Source: Oscillospiraceae bacterium (GTDB lineage Bacteria; Bacillota; Clostridia; Oscillospirales; Oscillospiraceae). From it: a stretch of 63,470 nt of DNA. The notes under the pieces were generated by a model. That model had not been told where the DNA came from and searched no databases. It saw nothing but the letters and a program-made list of their open reading frames with translations. The position numbers and the translations under genes are program-made. Shown piece after piece: positions 15,581 through 26,620 of this stretch. The stretch covers positions 1 through 63,470 of the forward strand of contig JAFVCD010000008.1 of NCBI GenBank assembly GCA_017479425.1, read 5' to 3'. Position 1 is the stretch's first letter, and the number at the start of each line of letters is the position of its first letter.

Positions 15581-16898
15581 TATCAAGCTTATACGCGAAA
15601 ACCCCGATCTCGTCCGCGAGAACATCAAAAAGAAGTTTCAGGACGAAAAGCTCCCCCTCGTTGACGAGGCGGCTGAGCTTGACCGCCTCAATCGCGCCGC
15701 GATCAATGAGGCAAACGAGCTGAGAGCAAACCGTAACAAGCTCTCGAAGGCAAACGGCCCCCTCTTCGGCAAGCTCAAAAAGACTGAGGGTGCAGAAAAA
15801 GATGCGATTCAGGCAGAGATCGACAAGAATATGGCCCTTGTCAAGGCCGACGACGATCGCCTTGCCGAGCTTGAAAAGCTCGAAGCTGAGTACGCCGAGA
15901 AGCTGAAAAGCATTATGTACAGGATCCCGCAGATCATCGACCCCTCCGTTCCCATTGGCCGCGATGACAGCGAAAACGTCGAGGTCGAGCGCTTCGGCGA
16001 GCCGGTTGTGCCGGACTTTGAGATCCCCTACCACACCGAGATCATGGAGTCCTTCGGCGGCATTGACCTTGACGGTGCGAGAAGCGTCGCCGGCAACGGC
16101 TTCTATTATCTCGTCGGCGATATCGCCCGCCTGCACGAAGCAGTTCTCGCCTACGCGCGCGACTTTATGATCAACAAGGGCTTTACCTTTATGGTGCCGC
16201 CCTTCATGATGCACGGCGACGTTGTAAAGGGCGTTATGAGCCAGAGCGATATGGACGCGATGATGTACAAGATCGAGGGCGAGGATCTCTACCTCATCGG
16301 TACATCTGAGCATTCCATGATCGGCAGATATATCGACCGCATCGTTCCTGAGGAGACCCTGCCACACACGCTGACGAGCTATTCCCCCTGCTTCCGAAAG
16401 GAAAAGGGCGCTCACGGCATTGAGGAGCGCGGAGTTTACCGCATCCACCAGTTTGAGAAGCAGGAAATGATAGTCGTCTGCAAGCCGGAGGATTCGATGG
16501 CCTGGTACGATAAGATGTGGAAGTATTCCGTTGAGCTCTTCCGCTCGCTCGATATTCCGGTGCGTGAGCTTGAGTGCTGCTCCGGCGACCTCGCAGACCT
16601 CAAAGTCAAGAGCTGCGACATCGAGGCGTGGAGCCCGCGTCAGAAGAAGTATTTTGAGGTCTGCTCCTGCACCAACATGGGCGACGCGCAGGCTCGCCGT
16701 CTCGGAATCCGCATAAAGGATAAGGACGGCAAAATCTATCTTGCGCACACTCTGAATAACACGGTTGTGGCGCCTCCGCGTATGCTTATCGCGCTTCTGG
16801 AGAACAACCTCGCCGCCGACGGCTCAGTCAGGATCCCCGAGGTGCTTCGCCCCTACATGGGCGGCAAAGACCACCTCGAGAAATCTAAGGCGTTTTGA
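15573..16898 (+). CDS. serS: Seryl-tRNA synthetase
   Basis: It charges tRNA-Ser. In the 441-residue class II enzyme the N-terminal antiparallel coiled-coil arm spans about residues 28-110. Motif 2 is FRKEKGAHGIEERGVYRIHQFEK and motif 3 is LNNTVVAPPRMLIALLENN. Two usually conserved spots are changed: the serine-binding TxE loop reads GTSEHS where most enzymes have TAEVP, and the segment before ARR reads EVCSCTNMGDAQARR rather than EISSCSNFEDFQARR. T and E of the loop are kept. It overlaps the upstream gene, and a parS-like site begins at its stop codon. Confidence 0.93.
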   Translation: MIDIKLIRENPDLVRENIKKKFQDEKLPLVDEAAELDRLNRAAINEANELRANRNKLSKANGPLFGKLKKTEGAEKDAIQAEIDKNMALVKADDDRLAELEKLEAEYAEKLKSIMYRIPQIIDPSVPIGRDDSENVEVERFGEPVVPDFEIPYHTEIMESFGGIDLDGARSVAGNGFYYLVGDIARLHEAVLAYARDFMINKGFTFMVPPFMMHGDVVKGVMSQSDMDAMMYKIEGEDLYLIGTSEHSMIGRYIDRIVPEETLPHTLTSYSPCFRKEKGAHGIEERGVYRIHQFEKQEMIVVCKPEDSMAWYDKMWKYSVELFRSLDIPVRELECCSGDLADLKVKSCDIEAWSPRQKKYFEVCSCTNMGDAQARRLGIRIKDKDGKIYLAHTLNNTVVAPPRMLIALLENNLAADGSVRIPEVLRPYMGGKDHLEKSKAF

Positions 16899-16914
16899 TG
16901 TTCTACGTGGAACA
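16899..16914. promoter_or_regulatory. Second parS-like site, directly after serS
   Basis: TGTTCTACGTGGAACA differs from the palindrome TGTTCCACGTGGAACA at one position. It occupies the gap between serS and mscL, about 4.1 kb from the site at 12789, so parAB is flanked by two sites. Confidence 0.7.
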
Positions 16915-16948
16915 GTTAACATAATTTATTATAAAGGAGAGATCACCA

Positions 16949-17392
16949 ATGAAAAAGTTCTTCGCAGAGTTCAAAGAGTTCATTTCCAAGGGCAACGTGC
17001 TCGATATGGCGGTCGGCGTTATCGTCGGCGGCGCATTCGGCAAAATCACATCGACCCTCGTCGCAAACGTAATTACCCCGCTTTTAGCATTCATCTTCAA
17101 CTCCCCCAACACCGACGCGCTGAACATCACCCTCCGCGCGGCTGACGAGGCCGCCGGCACCGAAGCGATCGTTCTCGGACTTGGCACGTTCATCGGCGCA
17201 ATAGTCGACTTTATCGTGATCGCGTTTGTGCTGTTCCTCGTTATCAAGTCCTTCAACAAGATGCGCGCTCTTGCCGAGGCGAAGAAAAAGGCCGAAGAGG
17301 CCGAGCCGGAGCCCGAGCCCGAGGCTGAGCCCGAGCCCAGCGCTGAGGAGAAGCTTCTCACCGAGATCCGCGACCTTCTGAAAAACAAGTGA
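16949..17392 (+). CDS. mscL: Large-conductance mechanosensitive channel
   Basis: This pentameric membrane pore opens under hypo-osmotic stress. The 147-residue protein opens with the amphipathic start KKFFAEFKEFISKGNVLDMAVGVIVGGAFGKI and first membrane helix (about 15-45). The second helix is about 72-98 (LGTFIGAIVDFIVIAFVLFLVIK). A C-terminal helix carries an unusual run of alternating Glu/Pro (about 116-128) before the conserved EEKLLTEIRDLL end. The stop overlaps the GTG of rsmG. Confidence 0.94.
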   Translation: MKKFFAEFKEFISKGNVLDMAVGVIVGGAFGKITSTLVANVITPLLAFIFNSPNTDALNITLRAADEAAGTEAIVLGLGTFIGAIVDFIVIAFVLFLVIKSFNKMRALAEAKKKAEEAEPEPEPEAEPEPSAEEKLLTEIRDLLKNK

Positions 17393-18093
17393 GCATAAAG
17401 GAAATTCTTAAAAGCGGCGCTCCCGAACTGGGGGTGCCGCTCGGTGATATCGAGAAGTTCTGCGTTTACTATGAGCTTTTAGAGCGGCGCAACAAGGATT
17501 TTAACCTCACCGCCATCACAGACGAGACTGATGCGGCGCAGAAGCACTTTCTTGACTCCCTCGGAGTTCTGAAAAGCGCTGATTTTGCGGGCAAAAGCGT
17601 GATTGATGTGGGCTGCGGCGCCGGCTTTCCGGGTTTTCCGTTGAAAATTGCCGAGCCGAGCATTAGCCTCACGAGCGTTGACAGCACTGAGAAAAAGGTG
17701 AGCTTCCTTATGGAGGTCAACGCGGCGCTATCGCTCGACGTCAAATGTCTGCACGCGCGAGCCGAGGAGCTCGGGCAGGACCCGGAGTACCGTGAAAAGT
17801 ACGATATCGCGGTGTCAAGAGCCGTCGCAAGGCTCAACGTCCTCGCCGAGCTTTGCCTGCCCCTTGTGCGCCACGGCGGAAAATTCCTTGCCATGAAGGC
17901 GCTCGACTCCGATGAGGAGATCGAGGAGGCGCGCGCCGGCATTGAAAAGCTCGGCGGCATAATCTCGCGGGTGGACGAATACGATATACCGGGAACCGAC
18001 CTGCGGCGCAGAGTTGTGGTAATCGAAAAAAGCTGCAAAACGCCGGAAAAGTTTCCAAGAAGGTTTGGAACAATCAAAAAACAGCCGTTATAA
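17389..18093 (+). CDS. rsmG: 16S rRNA (guanine-527 N7) methyltransferase (GTG start)
   Basis: It methylates G527 of 16S rRNA; loss gives low-level streptomycin resistance in many bacteria. The 234-residue protein has a conserved segment NLTAITDETDAAQKHFLDSL (about 37-56), SAM-binding motif DVGCGAGFPGFPLKIA (about 71-86), SVDSTEKKVSFL and VSRAVARL. The GTG start overlaps the mscL stop (GTGA), indicating translational coupling. A terminator follows. Confidence 0.94.
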   Translation: MSIKEILKSGAPELGVPLGDIEKFCVYYELLERRNKDFNLTAITDETDAAQKHFLDSLGVLKSADFAGKSVIDVGCGAGFPGFPLKIAEPSISLTSVDSTEKKVSFLMEVNAALSLDVKCLHARAEELGQDPEYREKYDIAVSRAVARLNVLAELCLPLVRHGGKFLAMKALDSDEEIEEARAGIEKLGGIISRVDEYDIPGTDLRRRVVVIEKSCKTPEKFPRRFGTIKKQPL

Positions 18094-18113
18094 GGCAAAA
18101 AAGTAAACTATAT

Positions 18114-18143
18114 ACCCCCGGTGCTGGCTGCATCGGGGGTTTG
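18114..18143 (+). terminator. Terminator after rsmG
   Basis: Stem ACCCCCGGTGC / TGCATCGGGGGT followed by a short T run, lying between rsmG and the mfd leader. Confidence 0.8.
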
Positions 18144-18154
18144 GGGCATAAAGA

Positions 18155-18295
18155 TTGAAACAAGTTTCAACCTTTACAGAAATTAAAGCCGTTTTTCTCG
18201 CCGCAAAGCGGCAACCGAAAAACATGGCATTTTATGACCATTCCTTTTATGGTCGTTTTGTGCCTCTAGCTTTGCGATAGGAATGGTCATAACCT
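18155..18295 (+). ncRNA. Candidate cis-regulatory RNA leader, copy 2 (before mfd)
   Basis: This is homologous to 15095-15238. P1 is TTGAAAC/GTTTCAA (18155-18161 with 18164-18170), a G:C to A:T exchange relative to copy 1. P2 is identical (18191-18223). P3 ATGACCATTCC (18234-18244) pairs either with the near ATGGTCGT (18249-18256, with one G-U wobble) or with distant GGAATGGTCAT (18280-18290), whose outer pair is again changed compensatorily from G:C to A:T. The distant arm contains the AGGA ribosome site of mfd, 13 bases before its ATG. Confidence 0.65.
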
Positions 18296-21799
<3,504 letters not shown>

Positions 21800-21846
21800 C
21801 AGCAGCCATGATATAGTAAGACAGTGGAGAGCGGGAGGGGCTTTAT

Positions 21847-22818
21847 ATGAATCAATTTGAAATGATCAGGAATGCTGCGGAAACGCTGCACAATGTTGCA
21901 AGACTTACACCCATCATACCTTTTGACAGCTTGTCCCCTAATCTGTTTATCAAAGCTGAAAATCTGCAAAGGACAGGTTCCTTCAAAATCCGCGGCGCTT
22001 TTAACAAGCTGAGCAGCCTTTCCGCCGAGGAAGCCTCAAAGGGCGTCATTGCGTGCTCCGCCGGTAATCATGCGCAGGGCGTGGCTTATTCCGCAATGAG
22101 GTTGGGAATGCGCGCAGTCATTTGTATGCCGGATTATGCGCCGGTCATGAAGATCAAAGGGACGCGCCGCTTTGGCGCAGAGGTCGTTCTGGTCCCCGGT
22201 AATTATGATGACTCCGCTAAAGAGGCGAAAAGGCTGGCAGATGAAAAGGGCTACACCTTTGCCCATCCCTTCAATGACCCCTATGTGATCGCAGGTCAGG
22301 GGACCATCGGACTGGAGATCCTTTCGCAGATGCCGGATGTGGAGCAAGTAGTCGTTCCGATCGGAGGCGGCGGGCTGATCAGCGGTGTCGCCGTCGCTAT
22401 CAAAAACCTGAAGCCCGATGTAAAGGTTATCGGCGTTCAAACGGTCAATGTCCCGTCTATGTATGCCTCCTTTGGCTTAAATGAGGTGGAAACGCTTAAA
22501 GACAGGGCGACCATCGCCGACGGCATTCACGTGTTGACGCCGGGAGATCTGACCTTTGAGATCGTCGAAAAGTATGTGGATGATATCGTGACTGTGCGTG
22601 AGGACGAGATTGAAGGGGCGATGGCCACACTGATGGAACACTCAAAAATGGTAGCGGAAGGAGCAGGCGCTACAAGCGTCGCGGCGTTTATGTATGACCG
22701 GATCAATACGGATCTTCGGACGGTCGCCGTCGTTTCAGGCGGAAACGTGGACATCAGCACGCTGGGGAACATAATCGAGAGAGAATTGAAGCGAAGAGAG
22801 GATAATCGCGCGATATGA
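21847..22818 (+). CDS. Threonine/serine dehydratase, short PLP-dependent type
   Basis: It probably deaminates threonine (or serine) to the 2-oxo acid and ammonia; a serine racemase activity cannot be excluded. In the 323-residue fold-type II enzyme the PLP lysine is K47 in GSFKIRGAFNKL, the phosphate/amide loop is SAGNHAQG (71-78), and the glycine loop is GGGGLISG (about 174-181). It lacks the C-terminal ACT-like regulatory domain of biosynthetic IlvA, so it resembles catabolic TdcB. Its base composition is visibly less GC-rich than its neighbours, suggesting a different origin. GGAGGGG precedes the ATG; it overlaps the next gene by ATGA. Confidence 0.88.
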   Translation: MNQFEMIRNAAETLHNVARLTPIIPFDSLSPNLFIKAENLQRTGSFKIRGAFNKLSSLSAEEASKGVIACSAGNHAQGVAYSAMRLGMRAVICMPDYAPVMKIKGTRRFGAEVVLVPGNYDDSAKEAKRLADEKGYTFAHPFNDPYVIAGQGTIGLEILSQMPDVEQVVVPIGGGGLISGVAVAIKNLKPDVKVIGVQTVNVPSMYASFGLNEVETLKDRATIADGIHVLTPGDLTFEIVEKYVDDIVTVREDEIEGAMATLMEHSKMVAEGAGATSVAAFMYDRINTDLRTVAVVSGGNVDISTLGNIIERELKRREDNRAI

Positions 22819-23396
22819 ACTACCTCTGGGACTTGGACGGAACGCTGCTCGACAGCTACCCCGTCATACTAAAAAGCCTCAAAACTGTGCTGAAAGCGCA
22901 GAATATGCCGATTTCCGAAACTTTAGGCAAGGAAATACTGCGCTCCTCAGTGCGCGCGTATCTCGGCACCGACGAGCTTTTCAGCCTCTATTATGCGGAA
23001 AACGAGCGCCACCAAAGGGACGTAAAGGCGATGCCCGGCGCACTTGAAACGCTGAAAGCGCTTAGTGAGCGCGGAGATAAGCATTTTGTGTACACCCATC
23101 GGGGAGGCTCGGCGTTCACAGTCCTCGAGCAGAACGGACTTCTCCCGTATTTTACGGAGGTGCTCACCGCCGAGAGCGGCTTTCCCCGCAAGCCCGACCC
23201 GACAGCGCTGCTGTTTTTAATGGAAAAGCACGGCTTTTCGGCTGACGAAGCGTACTACGTCGGAGACCGCGCGCTGGATATCGAGGCGGCTAAAAATGCC
23301 GGAATTCCTGCAATCTTGTACTTGCCCGAGGGCAGTCCGGTACAGCCGGGCATCGGCGAAGCGAGAGTTGTGAGGGATTTGAGAGAGATAATTTGA
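22815..23396 (+). CDS. HAD-superfamily phosphatase
   Basis: This 193-residue protein has all HAD motifs: DLDGT with nucleophile D7 and acid D9, a threonine in VYTHRGG, K in PRKPDPTALL and the acidic pair in GDRALDIEAAKNAG. The helical cap inserted after motif I places it in subfamily I with phosphoglycolate phosphatases and small sugar or nucleotide phosphatases. The substrate cannot be read from sequence. It overlaps the dehydratase by 4 bases (ATGA), so both are one transcript. Confidence 0.88.
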   Translation: MNYLWDLDGTLLDSYPVILKSLKTVLKAQNMPISETLGKEILRSSVRAYLGTDELFSLYYAENERHQRDVKAMPGALETLKALSERGDKHFVYTHRGGSAFTVLEQNGLLPYFTEVLTAESGFPRKPDPTALLFLMEKHGFSADEAYYVGDRALDIEAAKNAGIPAILYLPEGSPVQPGIGEARVVRDLREII

Positions 23397-23399
23397 GAA

Positions 23400-23428
23400 G
23401 GCGGGCGCGCTCACCCGCCCCCTGCAAG
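23400..23428. repeat. GC-rich palindrome of the GGGCGGG...CCCGCCC family
   Basis: GGCGGGCGCGCTCACCCGCC followed by CCTGCAAG. Same family as 303-330, 7149-7176, 7502-7528, 46036-46064, 46096-46120 and 46142-46170. It is followed by AGAGAGAGAATGAACAAA, the end motif of the 167-bp repeat. Confidence 0.7.
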
Positions 23429-23460
23429 TCTGCAAAAGAGAGAGAATGAACAAATACAGC

Positions 23461-23490
23461 AAAAAGGACGGGAATCGCTCCCGTCCTTTT
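23461..23490. terminator. Bidirectional terminator between HAD phosphatase and anti-sigma gene
   Basis: Stem AAAAAGGACGGGA / TCCCGTCCTTTT with A and T tracts on the two sides; it ends two convergent transcripts. Confidence 0.88.
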
Positions 23491-23494
23491 CTCT

Positions 23495-24319
23495 TTAATT
23501 AAGCTCAAATGAGCTGTCCTCCTGAACGCTGAGGACAAGCTCGCTCGATTCGAGCGCCGCGAGCAGCTCCTCCGCGCGCTCCGGCTCAATGCGCACCGCA
23601 CAGCCGCCGATGGTATCGTACTCGTAGACGATTTCAGCACCAAGAGATTGACATAAATCAATAACTTCCTTGTTATCGTCAACCGAGCAGTAGACAATGA
23701 ACGCTTTCCAATCGGCTTTTCTCTCCGTGTCGGCGATGAGATCGTTCATCGCCTGCTCAATGTCAACTGAGTTCGAGGCCGCCGGCTCCTCCTCGGTCGG
23801 TGAAGCCGGGAACATAAAGAGCGAAGCCTCAAGCCCGCTGTCCTCGACCGCTGCCGGAGCCTCCTCCGGCTCAGTGGGAGCGAATTCCACCGCCGCCTCG
23901 TCCGTTATCTCGGCGGGCGCGGTGTTTATCGAATACTCAACGCTGTCATTAGCGTTCGACGCCTTCAGCATCGGCGCAGCGCTGTTCGCACCCCTGGGCA
24001 TTATCGCTCTCACGCCGACGAAGCTCACGATCGCCACCGCGGCGGCTGCCGATACCCACCGGAGCCACACGATTTTTGCCTTTTTCGGCTTTCTCTCTGC
24101 GTTTATCTCGCGGACGGCGCTCATTACGCCCTCGCGCAAGCTCGCGGGCGGCTCGACGTCCTCAGCCATCGCGCGGGAGATCTCGGAATACACGGCGAGC
24201 ATATCGGCGCAATCCTTGCACCCTGCGACGTGCTCATCGAGCTCCGCCTTCTCGCCGGCGGTAATCTCACCGTCGATGTACGCGCTTATCAGTTCCTGCG
24301 CGCGTTCGCAGTTACACAT
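23495..24319 (-). CDS. Anti-sigma factor with zinc finger and extracytoplasmic sensor region
   Basis: It holds the ECF sigma factor encoded immediately upstream. In the 274-residue protein the zf-HC2 anti-sigma domain has C4, H30, C34 and C37 (DEHVAGCKDC), and one membrane helix lies at about 83-107. A Glu/Pro/Ala-rich external stretch follows, then a compact C-terminal domain (about 205-274: GAEIVYEYDTIGGCAVRI...LVLSVQEDSSFEL). That domain resembles the inhibitor-I9/subtilisin propeptide fold by eye. ATG 24319 is chosen over an upstream start because it overlaps the sigma gene end by 8 bases and begins the zinc domain. Confidence 0.85.
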   Translation of the reverse strand: MCNCERAQELISAYIDGEITAGEKAELDEHVAGCKDCADMLAVYSEISRAMAEDVEPPASLREGVMSAVREINAERKPKKAKIVWLRWVSAAAAVAIVSFVGVRAIMPRGANSAAPMLKASNANDSVEYSINTAPAEITDEAAVEFAPTEPEEAPAAVEDSGLEASLFMFPASPTEEEPAASNSVDIEQAMNDLIADTERKADWKAFIVYCSVDDNKEVIDLCQSLGAEIVYEYDTIGGCAVRIEPERAEELLAALESSELVLSVQEDSSFELN

Positions 24320-24929
24320 TCCGTTTTCCCCCTTTCCGACTATTTGACTCACTGAGCTGGCTAAAAGTTCCGCTTTGCCGCAAAATTTCCGCAAGCGAAG
24401 CCCGCGCGCGGCTTATTCGGCTCTTGACAGTGCCCTCCTCGATGCCGAGCGCTTCGGCGATCGCTGTGTAGCTCATGCCGGAAAACTCGCGCATTATGAG
24501 TATTTCGCGCTTATCGTCGTCGAGCTGATTCACCGCCTCGCGCACAATGCGCTGAGTTTCCTTCCTCTCCGCGCTCTCCTCGGGCGTAGGCGCGGGATCG
24601 GCGACGTCAAGCTCCGCGTCCGAGCCGTCGTCGTTCGTGAGCGAGCGCAGGTTCGGATCGCGGGTTTTGCGGATGTGATCCATCGCGGCGTTGTAGCACA
24701 ATCGGTAGAGCCACCCCGAGAAGCGGCTTTCGCCCCGGAAAGAGCCGAGATTGCGGTAAGCCTTTATGAATGCCTCCTGCGCGACGTCCTCGGCATCGTC
24801 CGGATTGCCGGTGATTTTCAGCGCGACGTTGTAAATCAGCTTCTCGTTTTCAATTACAAGCTTCTCAAAAGCGCCCTCGTCGCCCTCGGCGGCGCGCTTT
24901 ACGAGCCTGAGCTCCTCCTCCTGGGTCAC
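24312..24929 (-). CDS. ECF RNA polymerase sigma factor (SigW/RpoE type, GTG start)
   Basis: This is an alternative sigma factor for an envelope or extracytoplasmic stress regulon. In the 205-residue protein, region 2 is NEKLIYNVALKITGNPDDAEDVAQEAFIKAYRNLGSF with the following FSGWLYRL segment. Region 4 contains REILIMREFSGMSYTAIAEALGIEEGTVKSRISRAR, which reads the -35. The GTG start overlaps the dus stop (GTGA) with GAGGTGG upstream; longer frames would read into dus. The anti-sigma follows with an 8-base overlap. Confidence 0.92.
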   Translation of the reverse strand: MTQEEELRLVKRAAEGDEGAFEKLVIENEKLIYNVALKITGNPDDAEDVAQEAFIKAYRNLGSFRGESRFSGWLYRLCYNAAMDHIRKTRDPNLRSLTNDDGSDAELDVADPAPTPEESAERKETQRIVREAVNQLDDDKREILIMREFSGMSYTAIAEALGIEEGTVKSRISRARASLAEILRQSGTFSQLSESNSRKGGKRNV

Positions 24930-25894
24930 GATTCCACCTCCCTCAGCGCGTCCAGAATGTCGCGCGATACGTTTTCTATGTCCTTGAGCGTGGATACGCT
25001 CATTATCCGCTCTCGGAAAAAGGCTGCGTGGGGCATACCTTTTAAATACCACGCCAGATGCTTGCGCGCCTCAAGGCAGGCGACCTTCTCGCCTCTGTCC
25101 TCCGCGGCGAGGTAAAACTGCCGCTTTGCCACAGCCACGCGCTCGGAATATTTCGGTGCCGGCGGGATATCCATGCCGCGTACAGCGCATTTCGCATCAC
25201 GGAAAAGCCACGGCGCGCCGAGCGAGCCTCGAGCAATCGCAACGGCGTCACAGCCGGTGTAATCGAGAATGTGCCGCGCGTCGTCGCCGGTGAAAACGTC
25301 GCCGTTTGCGGCGACCGGCACGCTGACCGCCGCCTTGACCTCCCTTATTATGTCCCAATCGGCGCGCCCTGAATACATCTGCGCGCGGGTCCTGCCGTGA
25401 ACGCACAGCGCCGAAGCGCCCGCCGCCTCGAGCATTTTCCCGAACTCAACGGCATTGACCGAGCCTCCGTCAAAGCCCTTGCGGAACTTGACTGTTACCG
25501 GAGTGCTCACGGCTTTTACCATCGCTTCTACGATGTCGCGCGCCTTTTCGGGGGTTTTCATAAGCGCCGAGCCGTCGCCGGAGGAAACAACCTTGCCGAC
25601 AGGACAGCCCATGTTGACGTCGATGACGTCCGGGCGGGCGTATTCCTCGACCTTCTGCGCCGCCTCAGCCATGCACTGGGGGTCTGAGCCGAAGAGCTGG
25701 ATTCCCACCGGGCGCTCGCCATCTCCGAGGCGCATGAGGGCATAGGTCTTTTTGTCATTGAACATCAGCGCCTTTGACGATATCATCTCCGTCACCGTGT
25801 AATCTGCGCCGTACTCGCGGCACAGCGTGCGGAACGCCAGGTCGGTGACTCCTGCCATCGGCGCGAGGATAAGTTTTATCTGTGAAAAGTCCAT
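24926..25894 (-). CDS. dus: tRNA-dihydrouridine synthase
   Basis: This FMN enzyme reduces uridines in tRNA D-loops. In the 322-residue protein a TIM barrel starts LILAPMAGVTDLAFRTLCREYGA. The catalytic Cys is C97 in VNMGCPVGKV, CVHGRTRAQMYSG and the FMN-binding VAANGDVFTGDDA follow, and a C-terminal helical tRNA-binding domain ends the protein. The sequence is of the DusB-like type common in Firmicutes. It is first in a three-gene operon with an ECF sigma and its anti-sigma, an unusual partnership. A TATAAT (25904-25909, minus strand) lies very close to the start. Confidence 0.92.
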   Translation of the reverse strand: MDFSQIKLILAPMAGVTDLAFRTLCREYGADYTVTEMISSKALMFNDKKTYALMRLGDGERPVGIQLFGSDPQCMAEAAQKVEEYARPDVIDVNMGCPVGKVVSSGDGSALMKTPEKARDIVEAMVKAVSTPVTVKFRKGFDGGSVNAVEFGKMLEAAGASALCVHGRTRAQMYSGRADWDIIREVKAAVSVPVAANGDVFTGDDARHILDYTGCDAVAIARGSLGAPWLFRDAKCAVRGMDIPPAPKYSERVAVAKRQFYLAAEDRGEKVACLEARKHLAWYLKGMPHAAFFRERIMSVSTLKDIENVSRDILDALREVES

Positions 25895-26303
25895 AAAGAT
25901 ACCTTATTATAATAATATGTTCATTCTCTCTCTTTCTCGCAAGAAAGAGAGAGAACAGAACCAAGAGAGAGATAAGAGGCTTTTGGCGGTGACCATTGGA
26001 TATGGGAGCGCCGATTTGCGTGGTGTCCTTTGTCTAAAAGGCGAAGCGGCGAGCGTCGCTTAGCCGCTTACTGCGTACTGAATCTATCTGCCTGCTTCTA
26101 CATACCCCACCACGCTTTGCGGCAGTAAGCACCAACAGAGAGAGAATGAACAATGACCGTATGGGCCTGCTCATACATACTACTTCATTTTTGTAGACTT
26201 GTCAAATAACAAAGTGTTCATAATCGCTTGGCACAAGATATTGTGTTGATTTTCAAGGGTTTTCACTATTGTTAAAAATAACGAAAAAAATTTCAAAATG
26301 TGC
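25895..26303. repeat. Inverted third copy of the 167-bp repeat (25918-26075) and AT-rich spacer
   Basis: Read on the minus strand, 25918-26075 follows the copies at 94-260 and 13083-13249 with substitutions, and its flank (26076-26121) matches 13035-13082. A further piece, GAGAGAGAATGAACAAT, lies at about 26138-26153. From about 26180 the sequence is AT-rich up to the S10 promoter. No gene is seen. Confidence 0.75.
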
Positions 26304-26332
26304 TTGACAAGGGCGGTACAATATGGTATTCT
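26304..26332 (+). promoter_or_regulatory. SigA promoter of the S10-spc-alpha ribosomal superoperon
   Basis: -35 TTGACA (26304-26309) and -10 TATTCT (26327-26332) are 17 bases apart; AT-rich DNA just upstream (26255-26300) could act as an UP element. No other strong promoter precedes rpsJ. Confidence 0.88.
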
Positions 26333-26337
26333 ACCCT

Positions 26338-26605
26338 AGCGCGTGAGGGCGGGTATGCCCTAAGTGCGCCTGCGATGATCCGGGAGATTGCGTCAGACGG
26401 CGGTAACTTCCGGGGAGTATGTCCGGCATTCCCTTGTTTGGGGGTGCGCAATCGGGCGGCTGAGGAATAAATTTGTACTTTCGTATATCGTCTGTACAGA
26501 GCTTTAGCCGGATTATGTCCGGTTAAATTTCTGCCCGGGAGTGATACGCACGGATGTGTGTACAAAAAATTTCTCACCGTACCGCATAAAAATGCTGTAC
26601 GATTT
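26338..26605 (+). promoter_or_regulatory. Long structured leader of the S10 operon
   Basis: This roughly 280-base untranslated leader has several stems: AGGGC/GCCCT at 26346-26361, and a long-range GATTGCG (26386-26392) with CGCAATC (26447-26453) enclosing CCGG-rich inner pairs. Further stems are CCGGATTATGTCCGG (about 26508-26522), ACGCAC/GTGTGT, and GTAC-GCAT/ATGC-GTAC (about 26579-26600) next to the ribosome site. In some bacteria L4 binds such a leader to control the operon. Whether this one is an L4 site is inference. Confidence 0.6.
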
Positions 26606-26620
26606 GGAGGAAAAAGTATT

